Part shown: positions 34,907 through 47,200 of the stretch, piece after piece
Numbering within the stretch: position 1 is the first letter of the stretch
Layout: each line of letters opens with the position of its first letter
Assembly: GCA_024220505.1 (NCBI GenBank)
Contig: JAKZZE010000003.1
Span: 1,922,001 to 1,986,000, forward strand
DNA length: 64,000 nt
From: Rhizopus arrhizus
Taxonomy: Eukaryota; Mucoromycota; Mucoromycetes; Mucorales; Rhizopodaceae
Reading direction: 5' to 3'
The notes under the pieces: model-generated
The model's input: the letters and a program-made list of their open reading frames with translations, nothing else
Databases searched by the model: none
What the model was told of the DNA's origin: nothing
Made by a program: the position numbers and the translations under genes

Positions 34907-35469
34907 TGTATTGTTTAATATTTTGTAATAAAAAAGAAAAAAATCATAGACTCTTTTATAGTCCTAATTTAGTCTGGCCATATAAATTTGACTGCCAATC
35001 ATTTTATTTCAACAGAAAGAATAACTGTAACGAAATTATGCATTAGATAAAATGCAAACACTATTTGTACTTTGCATATTAAAAAACTAAAAAATATATG
35101 CGGGCTCTTTTGTTATTCTTAAATGCACTATGCCATGTAATTAACCCACCAACAACACAGCTATATTCTGAAGCATATAAATTCATAAAAAAAAATCAAT
35201 ATAGTATATTCAATGGAATAAAGATTAGGGATCTGGATTTTTATTAAAAAAGAAAACATAGCTTCATTTCAATATGCTTATAGATGCTCTTGAATGATTT
35301 TGTACGAAAACTTGATCCGCTAGAGCTTGTTGTGGTAGCCAAGGGACTTTTGATGTTTCCAAACAACGCTATCTAAAAACTGCAATTTTAATATTGAATC
35401 CCCGATAACCGTTTTGTTTAATTGACCTTTGTACTTTTTTCAATCTGTCTTTAGTAAAAAATAATAATA
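34907..35469. other. Divergent promoter region between Pbi2-like and prefoldin genes
   Basis: No gene. Both neighbours start here and are transcribed outward. AT-rich with no repeat I can support. Confidence 0.5.
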
Positions 35470-36014
35470 ATGTCAAGCAGTAGGCTAGCAGATGCAGAAT
35501 TAACGCAAAAGGTAGAGAGAAAAAGACAGCAAAAAAAATTCAAACACGAACTTTTAACATCAACTCATTTTCTTTTTTAAAAAAAAGTATAATCAATATA
35601 AAAACGAGCTTCAACAAATCGCTCAAAAGATTGGTGAATTAGAATCTGAAGTTGAAGAGCACAAGTAAAACACAAAAAAAAAACGGCAAACTATGCTTAA
35701 TCTATTGAAATCTTAAAATTAACGCGATATTTTTTAGACTTGTTATTGAAAGCATCTCATCACTTGAGCCAGATCGAAAATGTTTTCGAATGGTTGGGGG
35801 CGTATTAGTTGAAAGAACAGTTAAGGAAGTATTACCTGCTTTAGAGACAAACCATAGTGGTGTGCGTAGCAAGTTTAAAACTTAAAATTTTGTTGACCAT
35901 CTTCTTTAGATTAAGCAAGTAATTGACTCACTATTACAATCTTATAAACGTAAAGAGGAAGAATTCATCAATTTTCAGAAGAAGTATAATATCCAAGTAG
36001 TGTCCAAGCAATAA
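35470..36014 (+). CDS. gim4: Prefoldin subunit 2 (Gim4), 115 aa
   Basis: Four predicted exons, 35470-35511, 35588-35664, 35738-35861 and 35910-36014, give 115 residues. Two coiled-coil arms (YNQYKNELQQIAQKIGELES at the start; QVIDSLLQSYKRKEEEFINF at the end) flank the beta-hairpin core with ISSLEPDRKCFRMVGGVLVE and RTVKEVLPALE, the signature of PFD2. Prefoldin is a hexameric chaperone that hands actin and tubulin to the CCT chaperonin. Two donors are non-standard (GTAGAG after exon 1, GTGCGT after exon 3), but the joined frame matches the family closely. No single ORF above 60 codons covers it. Confidence 0.9.
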
Positions 36015-36531
36015 ACTGTGTAAAGAGAAAAGTATAGCGTATACCTAGTTTGGATACTCTCAATTTAATGTATTGGAATTAAATACAATCCTCAATCAAT
36101 TATTATTTCACAAAAAAGGGTCAATAAATAAGATGTACTTGTGATGAGAAGCAACTTTGTAAACTATTTGATGAAAGAGCAATATAAATGAATGCCGATA
36201 ACTTAAAAAAGCTTACAAGTGTATGCGGAATAGAAAACAAGATTAAAAGGGGAGTTAGTATAATAGACACCTATGAATTCTTGGTGTATACATCCATATC
36301 AAGAGAGATATGTTCTACCAAATGAGTAGATTCATACAAGGAACAGCAAAAGAGGGGATAACTGAATTACCTGTTTGAAAGCATGAATCGCATGACCACA
36401 TTCGCGTCACCCATTTTAAAGTCCACTGCGTGTGAGTCTCTAATCAATGCATTTACCTAAGCTGTGCACCTTTTGTATTTTTTCTTTATTTCCTTTATAC
36501 ACAAAACAACATAAATAAAATTAGATAAGGA
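36015..36531. other. Spacer before atg18
   Basis: No gene seen. AT-rich; the last 60 bases are the probable leader and promoter of atg18. Confidence 0.5.
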
Positions 36532-38129
36532 ATGAACCTTGGAGATAAAAACAATAATGAGTTACTTTTTTTGAATTTCAACCAAGATTTTAGTTGTGTG
36601 TCAGTTGGCACAGAGAAAGGTTATAGAATATACAACTGTGAATATTTTATGAAATGCTACTCAAAGCGTAAAATTAAAAGCAACAAACAAGTGTAAAGAG
36701 AGGAACTATTTGACCAAAAAAGTGTTTTTTTTATATAGAGTCTGGTGGAATTGGTATTGTGGAAATGTTATTTTGTACCTCACTTGTTGCTCTTGTAGGC
36801 GGTGGAGAAACTCCTGCGTTTTCACCGAGACAGTTACAGATTATAAATACAAAAGTATACAAAAACGAACAGTAAAGCTTTCTCTCTTATACAGTTTTTT
36901 ATTGCTAGAGACAAACAACTATTTGTGAGTTGACATTTCCAACAGTCATTCTTGCTGTCAAAATGAATAGAAGAAGACTGATTGTAGTACTAGAAGAACA
37001 AATTTATCTATACGATATCAGTAACATGAAGCTCCTTCATACGATCGATACAAATCCTAATCCAAATGGTGATATAACGTACATAAACAAGGGCATTTAA
37101 TATTAATCTCTCTGTACATGTAATAATAGCTATTTGTGTCTTATCACCTTCAAGCGAAAATTGCTTCATTGCTTATCCTGCGCGTTCTGCTAATTTACCT
37201 TTCTCACCTAACAGTGGATCATCCAATTCATTGTATTTATCGGGCGATGTTGAATTGTTTGATGCTCTTGATCCGCAAACAACAAATATTGTACAAGCTC
37301 ATAAGAGTCCTGTGAGTTGTCTTTCTATGAACTCTGAGGGTACATTATTAGCTACAGCAAGTGAGAAAGTAAAATATCAATGAATGTGGTCAAGAGAGAA
37401 TGTATCCCAAACTTATTTCATAGGGAACCGTAGTTAGAATTTTCTCAACGTCAGATGCAACAAAAATCTATCAATTTAGACGTGGGAGTTATCCTGCAAA
37501 AATCTATTCAATGACATTCAATATTGTTAGCTCACTTTTGTGTGTGTCTAGTAACACTGAAACTGTTCATATATTCAAGTTGTCAGCTAATAGAAATAAA
37601 CGTGGATCTGAAAATGGCAATGATACCTATAATGATGAGATGCATGAGAAAGAACCCAATCGAAGAAGTAGTGTTGGGTAGGAAGCCATATACAGTAAAA
37701 ATGACAATGATAAACTCATCTTATTTTATACAGCCAAATGATTCGAAGGTCCTCAATGCATCTTGCTGGGAGCGTTGGATCTTATTTCCGAGATGTTATC
37801 ACTGAAATTTGGGAACCCACTAGAGATTTTGCACAGCTTAAATTACCGAGTGCAGGCATAAAAAGCTTGGTAGCATTAAGCAGGTATACTGAATAAGGAA
37901 CATCCAAAAGTTATTCACTATCTTCAATATATAGCACAACACCTCAGGTGATGGTTGTTACATCAGAAGGATGCTTTTACCAATATAATATCGACTTGGA
38001 GAATGGCGGCGAATGCGTATTGCTTAAAGAACACAGGTAAATAGACTATAAATTTATCATCTTTTATTAACCCAACAGTAACATGCTAGCCTATTGGAAT
38101 CTTCTGATGATGCCATTTCCCCTGATTAA
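36532..38129 (+). CDS. atg18: Atg18/WIPI PROPPIN phosphoinositide-binding protein, 398 aa
   Basis: Eight predicted exons (36532-36667, 36739-36854, 36909-37068, 37130-37368, 37424-37677, 37734-37883, 37935-38036, 38090-38129) keep frame to 398 residues. Beta-propeller blocks include [40 protein letters not shown] and [20 protein letters not shown]. The FRRG lipid-binding motif is at residues 235-238. A charged loop follows (about 280-302, the 6CD-type insertion). The C-terminus [12 protein letters not shown] is typical of Atg18. It binds PI3P and PI(3,5)P2, recruits Atg2 in autophagy and feeds back on Fab1 at the vacuole. For the last exon I chose the acceptor at 38089 over a nearer one at 38078 because it restores the family C-terminus. 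The donor of exon 3 is GTGATA. Confidence 0.92.
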
Positions 38130-38702
38130 ATCGATATTTTAGTTTTGTTTGATGCCTTACTACCCAATCAAGCTCCTCTCTTAAAAATTGCATAAATCTG
38201 ACTTTAAACATTGATGATCAAATAAGCGATGTTTTACTGCTTTATATATATATCCTATATAATAGCCTTAAATTGAAGTATTAAAGACATAATCTTACAG
38301 TATTATATCAATTATTTGCTCTCTATTAAGAATATGGTCGAAAAATGGCTAGATATAGTATAATAAAGAAATATGGATTCATCCCATCAATCCTTCTATA
38401 GACCATCAAATATTACGAGCCTGTGAAAATACTCCCTTCTTTCTTCTGATTTGTTGTAAGTGATGATTTTAGATTCTTTAATTTAAAGACTGCAAGCGAT
38501 ATTTTGGCTTTAAAACTTGACAGTATTATCTAGTAATAATTAAATGGCTGATTATATCGAATTTAGTTTTGTCATGTTGGCTATTCTAAGGCTTCTGTTA
38601 AAGCTATATCAGAAGATGACATAACACCTTTTTTTGTATCCTTTAGCATCGTTGTTTATGAATTACAAGCAGCAATTAGCAAACAAAGGGGAAAAAAAGA
38701 AA
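38130..38702. other. AT-rich spacer
   Basis: No gene or RNA seen between the atg18 stop and the 382-bp repeat copy. Confidence 0.5.
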
Positions 38703-39084
38703 AGAAAAGGGCTCGACCCATTCAAATACCAGCACACTACTTAATAATCATCTTTTTACAAAAAACAAATCCTTTAGTCTATTTAATATATCTTTTTATA
38801 ACTCCTTGACAGGTTGCATTGTAACTGGATAGATATATACAGCAATCATCAAGTTTACCTCATATATTTGTGAGCTACCCTTTTCAATAACCACCATCAA
38901 TCTCCATAAGCAACAGACGACTTGGCCACGCTGAAAACAGCATAACCAATAGTAGTGATACTCGACAAAGAAAAGAAGGCACATTAACTGGCTGTTTTAC
39001 TTTCGGCAATACTAAGATATTCAACTTTAGCACTAGAACATAGTACATGACAACTTGGATGAAAGTCATTAATAGACATTAAGA
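38703..39084 (-). repeat. Copy 1 of a 382-bp dispersed repeat (inverted relative to copy 2)
   Basis: Its reverse complement matches 57959-58340 along the full 382 bases with about six differences by eye. Both copies begin at TCTTAATGTCTAT and end at GGGTCGAGCCCTTTTCT, beyond which the flanks are unrelated. Each copy has an ORF of about 61 codons with hydrophobic runs (VMYYVLVLKLNILVLP, SLLLVMLFSAWPSRLLLME). Continuing after a one-base frame change, it reads SSQIYEVNLMIAVYI here and SSQIYVVNLMIAVYI in copy 2. No terminal inverted repeats, LTR-like TG...CA ends or clear target duplication were seen. Nature unknown. Confidence 0.9.
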
Positions 39085-39524
39085 CTAACACATAAACAGA
39101 ATTATTGAACTGCCTATATCGATCATTGCCATTCCATCCAATAATCGTAATTTATTTTAGCATAAATGCATATTCTGCGATAAAAAATAATAAACCTTGT
39201 TTTGTGTGAATAAAAAAAAAAACATGAATTATGTTTTTGCAAATGCTTCTTTTTTTTGATTGAATTTGTTTGCAGGTGACCATTAATCATAGAAAGTTTC
39301 CCTTGCTTACATTACCTTTAGAAGAAAGGATTAAAAGAGAAATGGAAAAAGCAAAGCTAAAGGTTTCTGTTGTTAGTTTCCCACTAGTCCTGCTTAGTAC
39401 AACAAGTAGCATTCGAAAAAAAGATGGATTGAATAAGCAAAGCTATTATATTAGGCATAACTTTAAAAAAGTCTTTTGAGGCGAAAAAAAAAAAGTGATT
39501 TTATATAAGATTTTTATAAATAAT
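39085..39524. other. Spacer with a short basic ORF
   Basis: Holds a 69-codon plus-strand ORF (39270-39479) containing PLEERIKREMEKAKLK, preceded by a TTTGCAG acceptor-like sequence. It looks partly coding but I find no partner exons, so it may be a stranded exon or chance. Confidence 0.35.
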
Positions 39525-42028
39525 TCAATGCTTTGGCTTTATAGCATCCATGACTCTACCATATAAAGAAGATGTTCGAGTGATCCTATTGATCTTTTTA
39601 AGAGAACTTCTAACTTGCTTTGATGTATGATTTTCTTGCTTTTGCTCATGCAGCTTCATCCAAAAATTCTTTAGCGGATGATCTGATACAAGTGGCAGTG
39701 TAGATGAAGGTAGACTGTGTCGACGTGAAGATGGTGGTAGGGACAAGGCAATATTATCTTGAGCAGTAGTACTGAGAGGATAATTAACAAGCAAATACTG
39801 GTTCTCTAATTTGAAGTAACTCAAAAGCTGTCGTGTTCGTTCCAGTTCAGCTTCCAGAGCTTTATTGATTTGAACAGCATCCAACCACTCTAAATCTTTC
39901 TTCTTCTTTTCTTCCATCAATTCATCCATATCAGCTTTCGTCGTCAGTAGTTTATCTACCAATGCCATCTGTCCTTCGTTGACCATATCAAACTTAGATT
40001 GCACATGCTCCAACTCTTGGCAGAGCTTTTCACATTGTTGCTCTAGTTCAAAGTTTTTTACCTTTGTATGAACTAGATCAGAGTCCTGTTGATGATAGAC
40101 GCATGCATTCTGCAAGAGTTGGCAACTTGAATCACCCGCTGCTTTTTCTTTTGTAAAATGATTCGTGCTCGAATGCATGTTATTTGCTACGTCAAGATCG
40201 CTCAGGGAACCCAATGTCGAACTTGTATTGTCCAAAAGGTATCGACGTTCAAGTTCCAAAATAGTCAACTTTAGTGCGTCTCGCTCACACTCCAAATCTT
40301 CCTTGTCATACTTGAGTTCTCGCACTTTGTCTAACGCCCTTTGATGGTCCCGCCTTAACTTTTCTAGTTCTTCTGCCATACTCTGATTGTCGGTGACTAT
40401 ACTTTTTGGTGTGAGTGGCAAAGAGGTGATCTGCATCGAATTAAAGCTGCAAAGCGAACTAAAACTTGTCCTTCTCTGTGCAGTCGCCTCTTCCTCAAAC
40501 AGCGTCTTATCACAAGACCACTCCTGGGTTGAGACCGAAGACCATCGTTTTCTCAAGAGAGGCTGTGCAGGCCTTGTAGCGACTGACGTCGTCTTTGTAG
40601 AATGTATTGTCGACGAAGCTCTCTTCATCTCTGCCCCTTGATTTCTCTTGCCTGTCCTTTTTCTTTTCCAAAATCCCAATTTGGCTGTCATGGCATGATC
40701 TGGTTTCTTTTTTTGCTCCACCGTATACTGCGAACGCAGTACATCCAATTTCTCCTTGTTGATAACGTGAGAAAGCGCCATGGCATCTCGAATGAGATGT
40801 CCGTAATTATGTGAATAAGGCAAACACAGTTTTCGAGAGGTCACAAAGTCCAAGATATCTTCAAACTCTCGCATCTCTCTCAAAATCGTCTCGGTCGAAC
40901 GCTTTAGGATGGCGATAGCGATCCGCATGATCGTCTCGGCCGCGCCCTCTGCAAAGATGATGTCGTAGATTCGGCTGACGAGATTGATGGGGAAAGCGTA
41001 GGCAAACAGGGTCAAGAACCACTGGGAAGCATACATGGCTGCATGAATACCGTGTGTTTCAAAGTGGTGGGATAGGTCTGGAAGGATCTCGAAAAGAAGC
41101 TTAGAGAATTGGTAAAGGCGAAGCTGGAGACCTTCCATATGAAGTGTAAACATGGATCTCATTTCATAGGTTTCCATTAATCTAACAAAGACACAAAATG
41201 ATTGTGTCTCAGGCATCTAACATCACATTTTAGCTTTCATTTAGGAACGAGTTGATAGGACTTACATTCATCAAAAGAGGTCCTACTAAAAACGCGAGCC
41301 CTTGACAATAGCCTACTTCAGAATCATATAAGCTATATGCTTCCAGTATCCTTTTCATAGAGATCTGCCCATTCCCATTCTCTTGCTTAAACATCTCAAT
41401 ACGAGGAAAAGTCCTGGCGAGATCACGCTGAATGATTCTTTCATGAGGCGATTTCTCTTTACAGAGTTGACCATAGACTGTCTCTAGATGAAGTGAGGCC
41501 GATTTAGACATGGCCTGCCAGATCAAACCTCTTACTCTTGCAGGTATTCCAGAGTGTAGCTTGAGAGACAAGAGGTGAGGTAATTTGAGCGCGACCTGAT
41601 CCGAGTCTTGTATGACAGCTTCCCAAAATCCCCAATCGATGTCTTCCTCTTCGTTGACGTTATCTTGAACAAGCCTTTGAAGAGTTGTGAAGTGAGCCTT
41701 TAGTTCGTTTGAGTGAATATAGATTGATTTGGGGTCTCTTTCTAAAAGTGTGTTCTGTCGTTCAATTTGAGCTAGTATAAATGCCGTAGAATCCTTTTTT
41801 TTAAAACGGATTTTAGTCAAGCAGTAATGTTATTTGCTATTATTTTACTTGTGGCGGCAACCGCGCATTTTCTTTTTCAAGTCTGTTGAATAAACTGTTT
41901 TCCGTGTTGTCTGTCTGTTGACTACTTGTTACTCTTGACAGAGCATCATTAGATAAGAATTGAATGTCTTTAGGACTCGTGTTTGAGAAATGAATTGGTG
42001 AGGATACACAGGATGTTACAGTTGACAT
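39525..42028 (-). CDS. TBC-domain Rab GTPase-activating protein with C-terminal coiled coil, 799 aa
   Basis: Three predicted minus-strand exons, 42028-41849, 41793-41266 and 41216-39525. The TBC domain (about 115-340) has the arginine-finger motif IIQRDLARTFPRIEMF and the glutamine-finger motif GYCQGLAFLVGPLLM. FVRLMETYEMRSMF, MYASQWFLTLFAYAFP and IYDIIFAEGAAETIMRIA follow. A basic Ser-rich linker leads to a long coiled coil (LRRDHQRALDKVRELKYDKE, EQQCEKLCQELEHVQSKFDM). Both catalytic residues are present, so it should act as a GAP. TBC followed by coiled coil is the layout of the Gyp5/EVI5/RABGAP1 group, which acts on Rabs of the secretory pathway; the exact Rab cannot be told. Exon 1 encodes a Ser-rich leader. 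Confidence 0.88.
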
Positions 42029-42689
42029 GTATCAAATAGAGAATTGAATGAAAGAAGAGGGAAAAAGGAAGCGAGTGGAAAAAAGGGACATAATTCAGGA
42101 AGCGTAAGAAATGCAAGGGGGTTTTGCTTTATATTTACAAAGAAATAGAAAAGAAAGTGACGGGGTGAAAAAAGGAGGTACGAAAACGTTCCAATAGTAA
42201 ATAAATTGAGAATGCAAAATAGAGTCAACGTAAAGAAGGTTCAATACACTATCATAATTTCATAAAGGGATCGTCAAGGTCATATGACATTTATCTTGCA
42301 AACAACGTCAGTTTATTTATTGTTTTAAATAGATCACAACAAGGGCAACCATAAGTTGTGGACCAAGCTTGTTGTGTTTGTTGCTGTTGTCTACATTAAG
42401 CAGCAACTTTTATCTTCAACTTTCCAAATAAGATAAAGAAGCTTTGGTGACAATATAATTATACAACACAAGGATTATAGTTGACGTATGACGTACACAA
42501 GCTTCTGGACCTATATTCGCTTTTTGCTTGAGCCTATGCAGTGTAACAATTCATTAGACATCTTTAAACCATCTTTTATAAAATCAACTGTTGTTTATGT
42601 ACTAAAGGAGATTTAAATTTCATTTGTATGCTTTATTGGAAAAAAAAAAGTTTCGTATGTGATATCTACAATGAAATAAAGATGAACAA
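42029..42689. other. Spacer between RabGAP start and glutamine synthetase stop
   Basis: No gene seen. The left part, next to 42028, is the probable promoter of the RabGAP gene; on that gene's own (minus) strand it is pyrimidine-rich. Confidence 0.5.
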
Positions 42690-43818
42690 TTAAACGTCAG
42701 GCATAAATGTTGATTCAACAATGATGCTAGTGACTCTGTAAGGATCAATGTTGGAGGCAGGACGACGGTCTTCCAAGTAACCCTTTCCTTCAATACCGAC
42801 ATGACGAGGAATACGGATAGAGGCGCCACGATTAGCAACACCATAGCTGAATTGGCTAATGTGTCCAGTTTCATGTCTACCCGTCAAACGTTGATCGTTA
42901 TCTTCACCATAAACAGCAATATGTTCATTGTGACGCAAGCCCATCTTCTTGATAGCCTTTTCAATGGCAACAATTCCACCTTTTTGGCGCATTTCCAAGG
43001 TAGAAAAGTTGGTATGGCAACCAGCACCGTTCCAATCGCCCTTGATAGGCTTAGGGTGAATAGAGACAATGATGCCAAATTCTTCAGAGACACGTTCCAA
43101 GAGGTAACGAGCCATCCAGAGATGATCACCCATCTCAATACCTTCACAAGGACCTACCTGGAATTCAAATTGACCAGGAGCAACTTCAGCGTTGACACCA
43201 GATATATTGACACCAGCATATAAACATGCACGATAGTGTGCTTCAACAATATCACGACCAAAAATCTTTCCAGCGCCTACACCACAATAATATTTACCCT
43301 AATCAGTAGGTCAGTAAGGTCGTATCCTACTTTCTTTTTTTATCATTATTATTTACCTGAGGTTCAGGAAAGCCATGCATAGGCCAACCATAAGGCTTTG
43401 ATGTTTCGGGGTCAAAAAGCATGTATTCTTGTTCAATACCAAACCAAGGCTTAGCATCAGCATGTGTTTCCATGACTTTCTTGCAAGAATGACGATAGTT
43501 GGTAAGGTGAGGAGTGCCATCATTGTTAAATGTTTCACAAAGCACAATCTTGTTATTTCCACCACGGAAAGGATCAGCAAATAGAGCGACGGGCTTGATC
43601 AAGATATCAGAGTCATGACCCTCAGCTTGACCAGTAGATGAACCATCAAAGTTCCATTCGGATAATTCGTTGGCAGCTTCTGGAGTAAAATCAATCGTCT
43701 TTGTCTTGGACCTTAAGCCATTTTTGGCGTCGATCCAGACATATTCAACTTGAACTTTGTCTCCTTGAGGAAGATCGAGGTATTTCTTTAAAAGTGCAGT
43801 ATTTGAAACGATAGCCAT
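42690..43818 (-). CDS. gln1: Glutamine synthetase (type II, eukaryotic), 356 aa
   Basis: Two predicted minus-strand exons, 43818-43357 and 43298-42690. Diagnostic stretches: [19 protein letters not shown] (substrate loop), [14 protein letters not shown] (metal-binding glutamates), [45 protein letters not shown] and [16 protein letters not shown] (ATP and glutamate sites). Length and motif order are those of the cytosolic fungal enzyme that makes glutamine from glutamate, ammonia and ATP. A possible GT donor at FEFQVGP is read through: the protein is continuous there. Nitrogen regulation is expected, but I did not identify GATA sites with confidence. Confidence 0.97.
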
Positions 43819-44252
43819 TTCTATGTATTATAGGGAAAAAATGCATCTTTTCATGTTCAACCAGTTTCTTTTTTATATTGAACCATGAATCATGTGATGC
43901 CTGTAAGCCAAATAGAGTAAATGCACCCCCTCCTCCTTTATCTTTTGTAACCATAAAAAGCTAAAATCTTTTACCTATCTGCTTTGTATTTGACCCAATC
44001 TTGAATTGGCCCTGAATTTAGTATAAAAATAAAATAACATAAAAAACTTCCAAACAGAATCAGATGTTTTATTATTCCTAATAAATATACCTCGTCTATT
44101 TAAAGTGATGTACATATTAAAATAGATGAACACTTTATATTTAATATGTGTGTAACTTGTACAATCTTTCTTATCATTGATTTATTTATATTTATTGTAA
44201 CTATCATGAAGAAGACAACGTTCTCTTCTTTAATGTTTTATGTACATTATGT
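43819..44252. other. Spacer between gln1 start and fab1 stop
   Basis: No gene. Should hold the gln1 promoter. A 69-codon minus-strand ORF overlapping the gln1 start is a shadow. Confidence 0.5.
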
Positions 44253-47200
44253 TTAATTATTATGTAAGAGGGTCCAAAAGTCAGGTATCATTACAAAATA
44301 AAGATCAATAGCAGATCTAAATCGACGACGATACATCTTTGGCGAAATAATAGTTGGGTCTCTTTTGACCCCACCCAACATACCTGATTCTTTTACCCAA
44401 CTCTCAAGTTTTTTATCCCAAGTATAAGTTCGAAAGAAGTCTGTAGTTGATTAATAACAGAAAAAAAAAAGATAAATAGACTATGCTTACCAACAATACC
44501 AACTATAATCTCATTTTTTTCATCATCAAACCCAACCAAAAGTGAATAATCCATCACATCAATTTGTACCAGGAATTGTGTATCATTGTATAACGAATCA
44601 CTTAGATTATTTTTTGTATCAACTCTCATATAAAGTGGTGTTTTACTTATCACTAATAGATGATCATTTAGTTTGAATATAACACATTCTTCACACTCTT
44701 TACTTTCTACTAAATTTTCGTCCAAAAGGACTTCAATATTCTTTCCTGTCTTTGCCGCATATCGATTTCTTAATGATCCCTTCAAATCATAGACCTAGAT
44801 AGAATATTTAGAATAAATATCCACTATTTGATCGAATTACCATTTTGACTGAGTGTTCATAAAATAGATTTTCCATCACAAGAATATCCATCTTCATTGA
44901 TTTACCACTCACATTGTTATAAAAACCAATACGATAAAGTCCAAATATTTTACATAAAACAGTCGGTATCTATATCTGATTAGAGACTACACCAACCTAA
45001 ACAAGTTTACTTACTCCTTTATCAAACACTTCATTAAACATGTACATAAAATACTTGTTTGCTGATCCAACAAATGCATCCATCTCAAATTTTGAAATTT
45101 GTTTTATCAAAAAGCGCTCATCTAACACAAAAAAATTATTGCCTTATTGATTCATTCGTATCATTTACCTTTTGTTTTCAGAAAAGTCGAACCAGATTTT
45201 CCTCCTGCTGTATCCCACACGCTACATCTAGCCAAGGATGAAATAAATGTTTCTCCACAACCGCAACTTTTTCTAAACATATCAAATTGTTCTGCGTAAT
45301 ATATTTTACATGTAAAGCTAGTCGATCCTCCTTTGAATGCTATGCATAGTACATTAATTTTTTTTTTTTCAGTAAGGGATTTTTCTTATTTAATCTTACA
45401 AAATCGCCAAGGCCTTTCTGTTTCGCCTGTCTCGGGAAATATTTCAGAATAAAACAACTTTTCCTCAGTTGGTGTATCAGATATCAGGCTTGATATTGAT
45501 TCACTCTCTTGTCGATTCCCAAAAACCCTAGACATCCTTGACGCTTGTCTTTTCGCAAGTTTCTCTCGATAAAATGTACTTCCAAGCATATAAGATATAA
45601 TACTACTCGGTTCATCTTCTCTTACAAGAATGTTTGAGTCTGCAAAAATATGCTCGGTAGGTGAACTAGAGACAGAGAGAGAGAGTTAGGTAATGTCATG
45701 TATATCATCTGTTACTCACAATGGATATTCTAAAGGGACTAAATTGCTAATGCTTTTCTCTGCCAAGACATACGTGATGGCTTTCATGATCGAATTCTTT
45801 CCACTGCCACTCGTAGACCAATCCAGATTGGTTGGCGTCACACCATGATCTGCACATATGGAAAATAGATGAGCTCGATAAAAGGGGTAAGAGTACTTTA
45901 TGCTTACCTAAATCCATGAGTGATGAATCAATGACTGCATCTGCCTTGGACTGATCTGCTTTTTTATCACCCAAAACAATCCCTGACTCTATGCTCAAGA
46001 ACGGTAAGGTATTATTCGACATTTGCAGCTGATGTTCTCTATTAAATTGTCTAAGTTCCAAGATGCTCGGTACGATCTCTCTTCCTAAACATTCATCATA
46101 TTCGTCCGTGTGTACTAGTGAAAAGGTCGTGTGTTGAAAAGGCAAGCGTTCGTCTTGATCATCACCTTCTTCATCATCATCCGATACGTCAAATTTATCT
46201 TCATCAGACGACGACGAATCATCATCGTGTGGTATCTCCTTGATCTTTGTATACACCTCTAGAGATGCCTTACTCGGCAGTCTCTGTCGCAAATTTCGAC
46301 CATCGGATAGTTTCCTTCGGGCGATAGGCACAGGTAGATGAGAAGGTAAATGGCTGCTGGTTATTATCCTTGATTGAACCTTGTGATGATGTGGTAAACT
46401 AGGGGACGCAATCGGTATCCTTCCACCTCTGGGTAACTTACTATGTGACGTCAGCTGCTGCTCTGGTTCAGTCATTGTCTTTTTAGTTTTGTTGTAGTTC
46501 AAATGTTGTGATGCACTACTGTTGGTCGTACGGTGACGTTTGTTGGCATGGCTATGATGATGATCAGGAGGAATAAAGCCATATCGGTAAGAAGAAGTGC
46601 TGAGTTTTTCGGGTGTTTTTTGAGATGTGTAAGGTGACCCACGATACGAACTCGGTTTGACTGTCTGCGATCCGTGAGCATAATCAGATGATAGCACATA
46701 GTTTGTACTCGATTCATAGAATGACCTTCGATTCACTGTCTTGGTAGATTCCAAAGCCTTGTGATGAGACAAACTTCGTTTGTGACGAGGAATGACGCCA
46801 GAGGAGGGTGAACTCTTGGATCGGCCAACGATTGGCTCAGGCAGCAATCCTGTCAGACGTTGATAGGCAGTAGGCACTGCTTGTCGAATAAAGACAGATT
46901 GTATATTTTGTCTTCCACTGGATCTATAAAGTATGGGATCATCTTGAAACACCACAGTAGGAGTTGGTTGTGGTGAAGGTGTGCCTTCTATAATTTCTGA
47001 CCTCTCAAGAAACTTTTGCTGATGTTGCTCTTCGCCATTTTCTGATTGATCCACAGAAGAAGAGGCAACCTCTGCTGCTGCCGCCGCGGCGGCAGCTGCT
47101 GCTGCGACTGTCAAGAGTGTATTCTTTGCTGGCGTGTCTTTCATGAGCTCTAGCGAAAGTCGTCGTGCTACACTTGGATCCAACGTCTCTTCCATGTTAA

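Noticed and set aside
38703..39084. 382-bp repeat as a solo LTR
   Set aside because: The ends do not show TG...CA and no target duplication is visible, so this label is not supported.
39270..39479. 69-codon plus-strand ORF with a basic helix-like stretch
   Set aside because: An acceptor-like site precedes it but no compatible partner exon was found; too little evidence for a gene.
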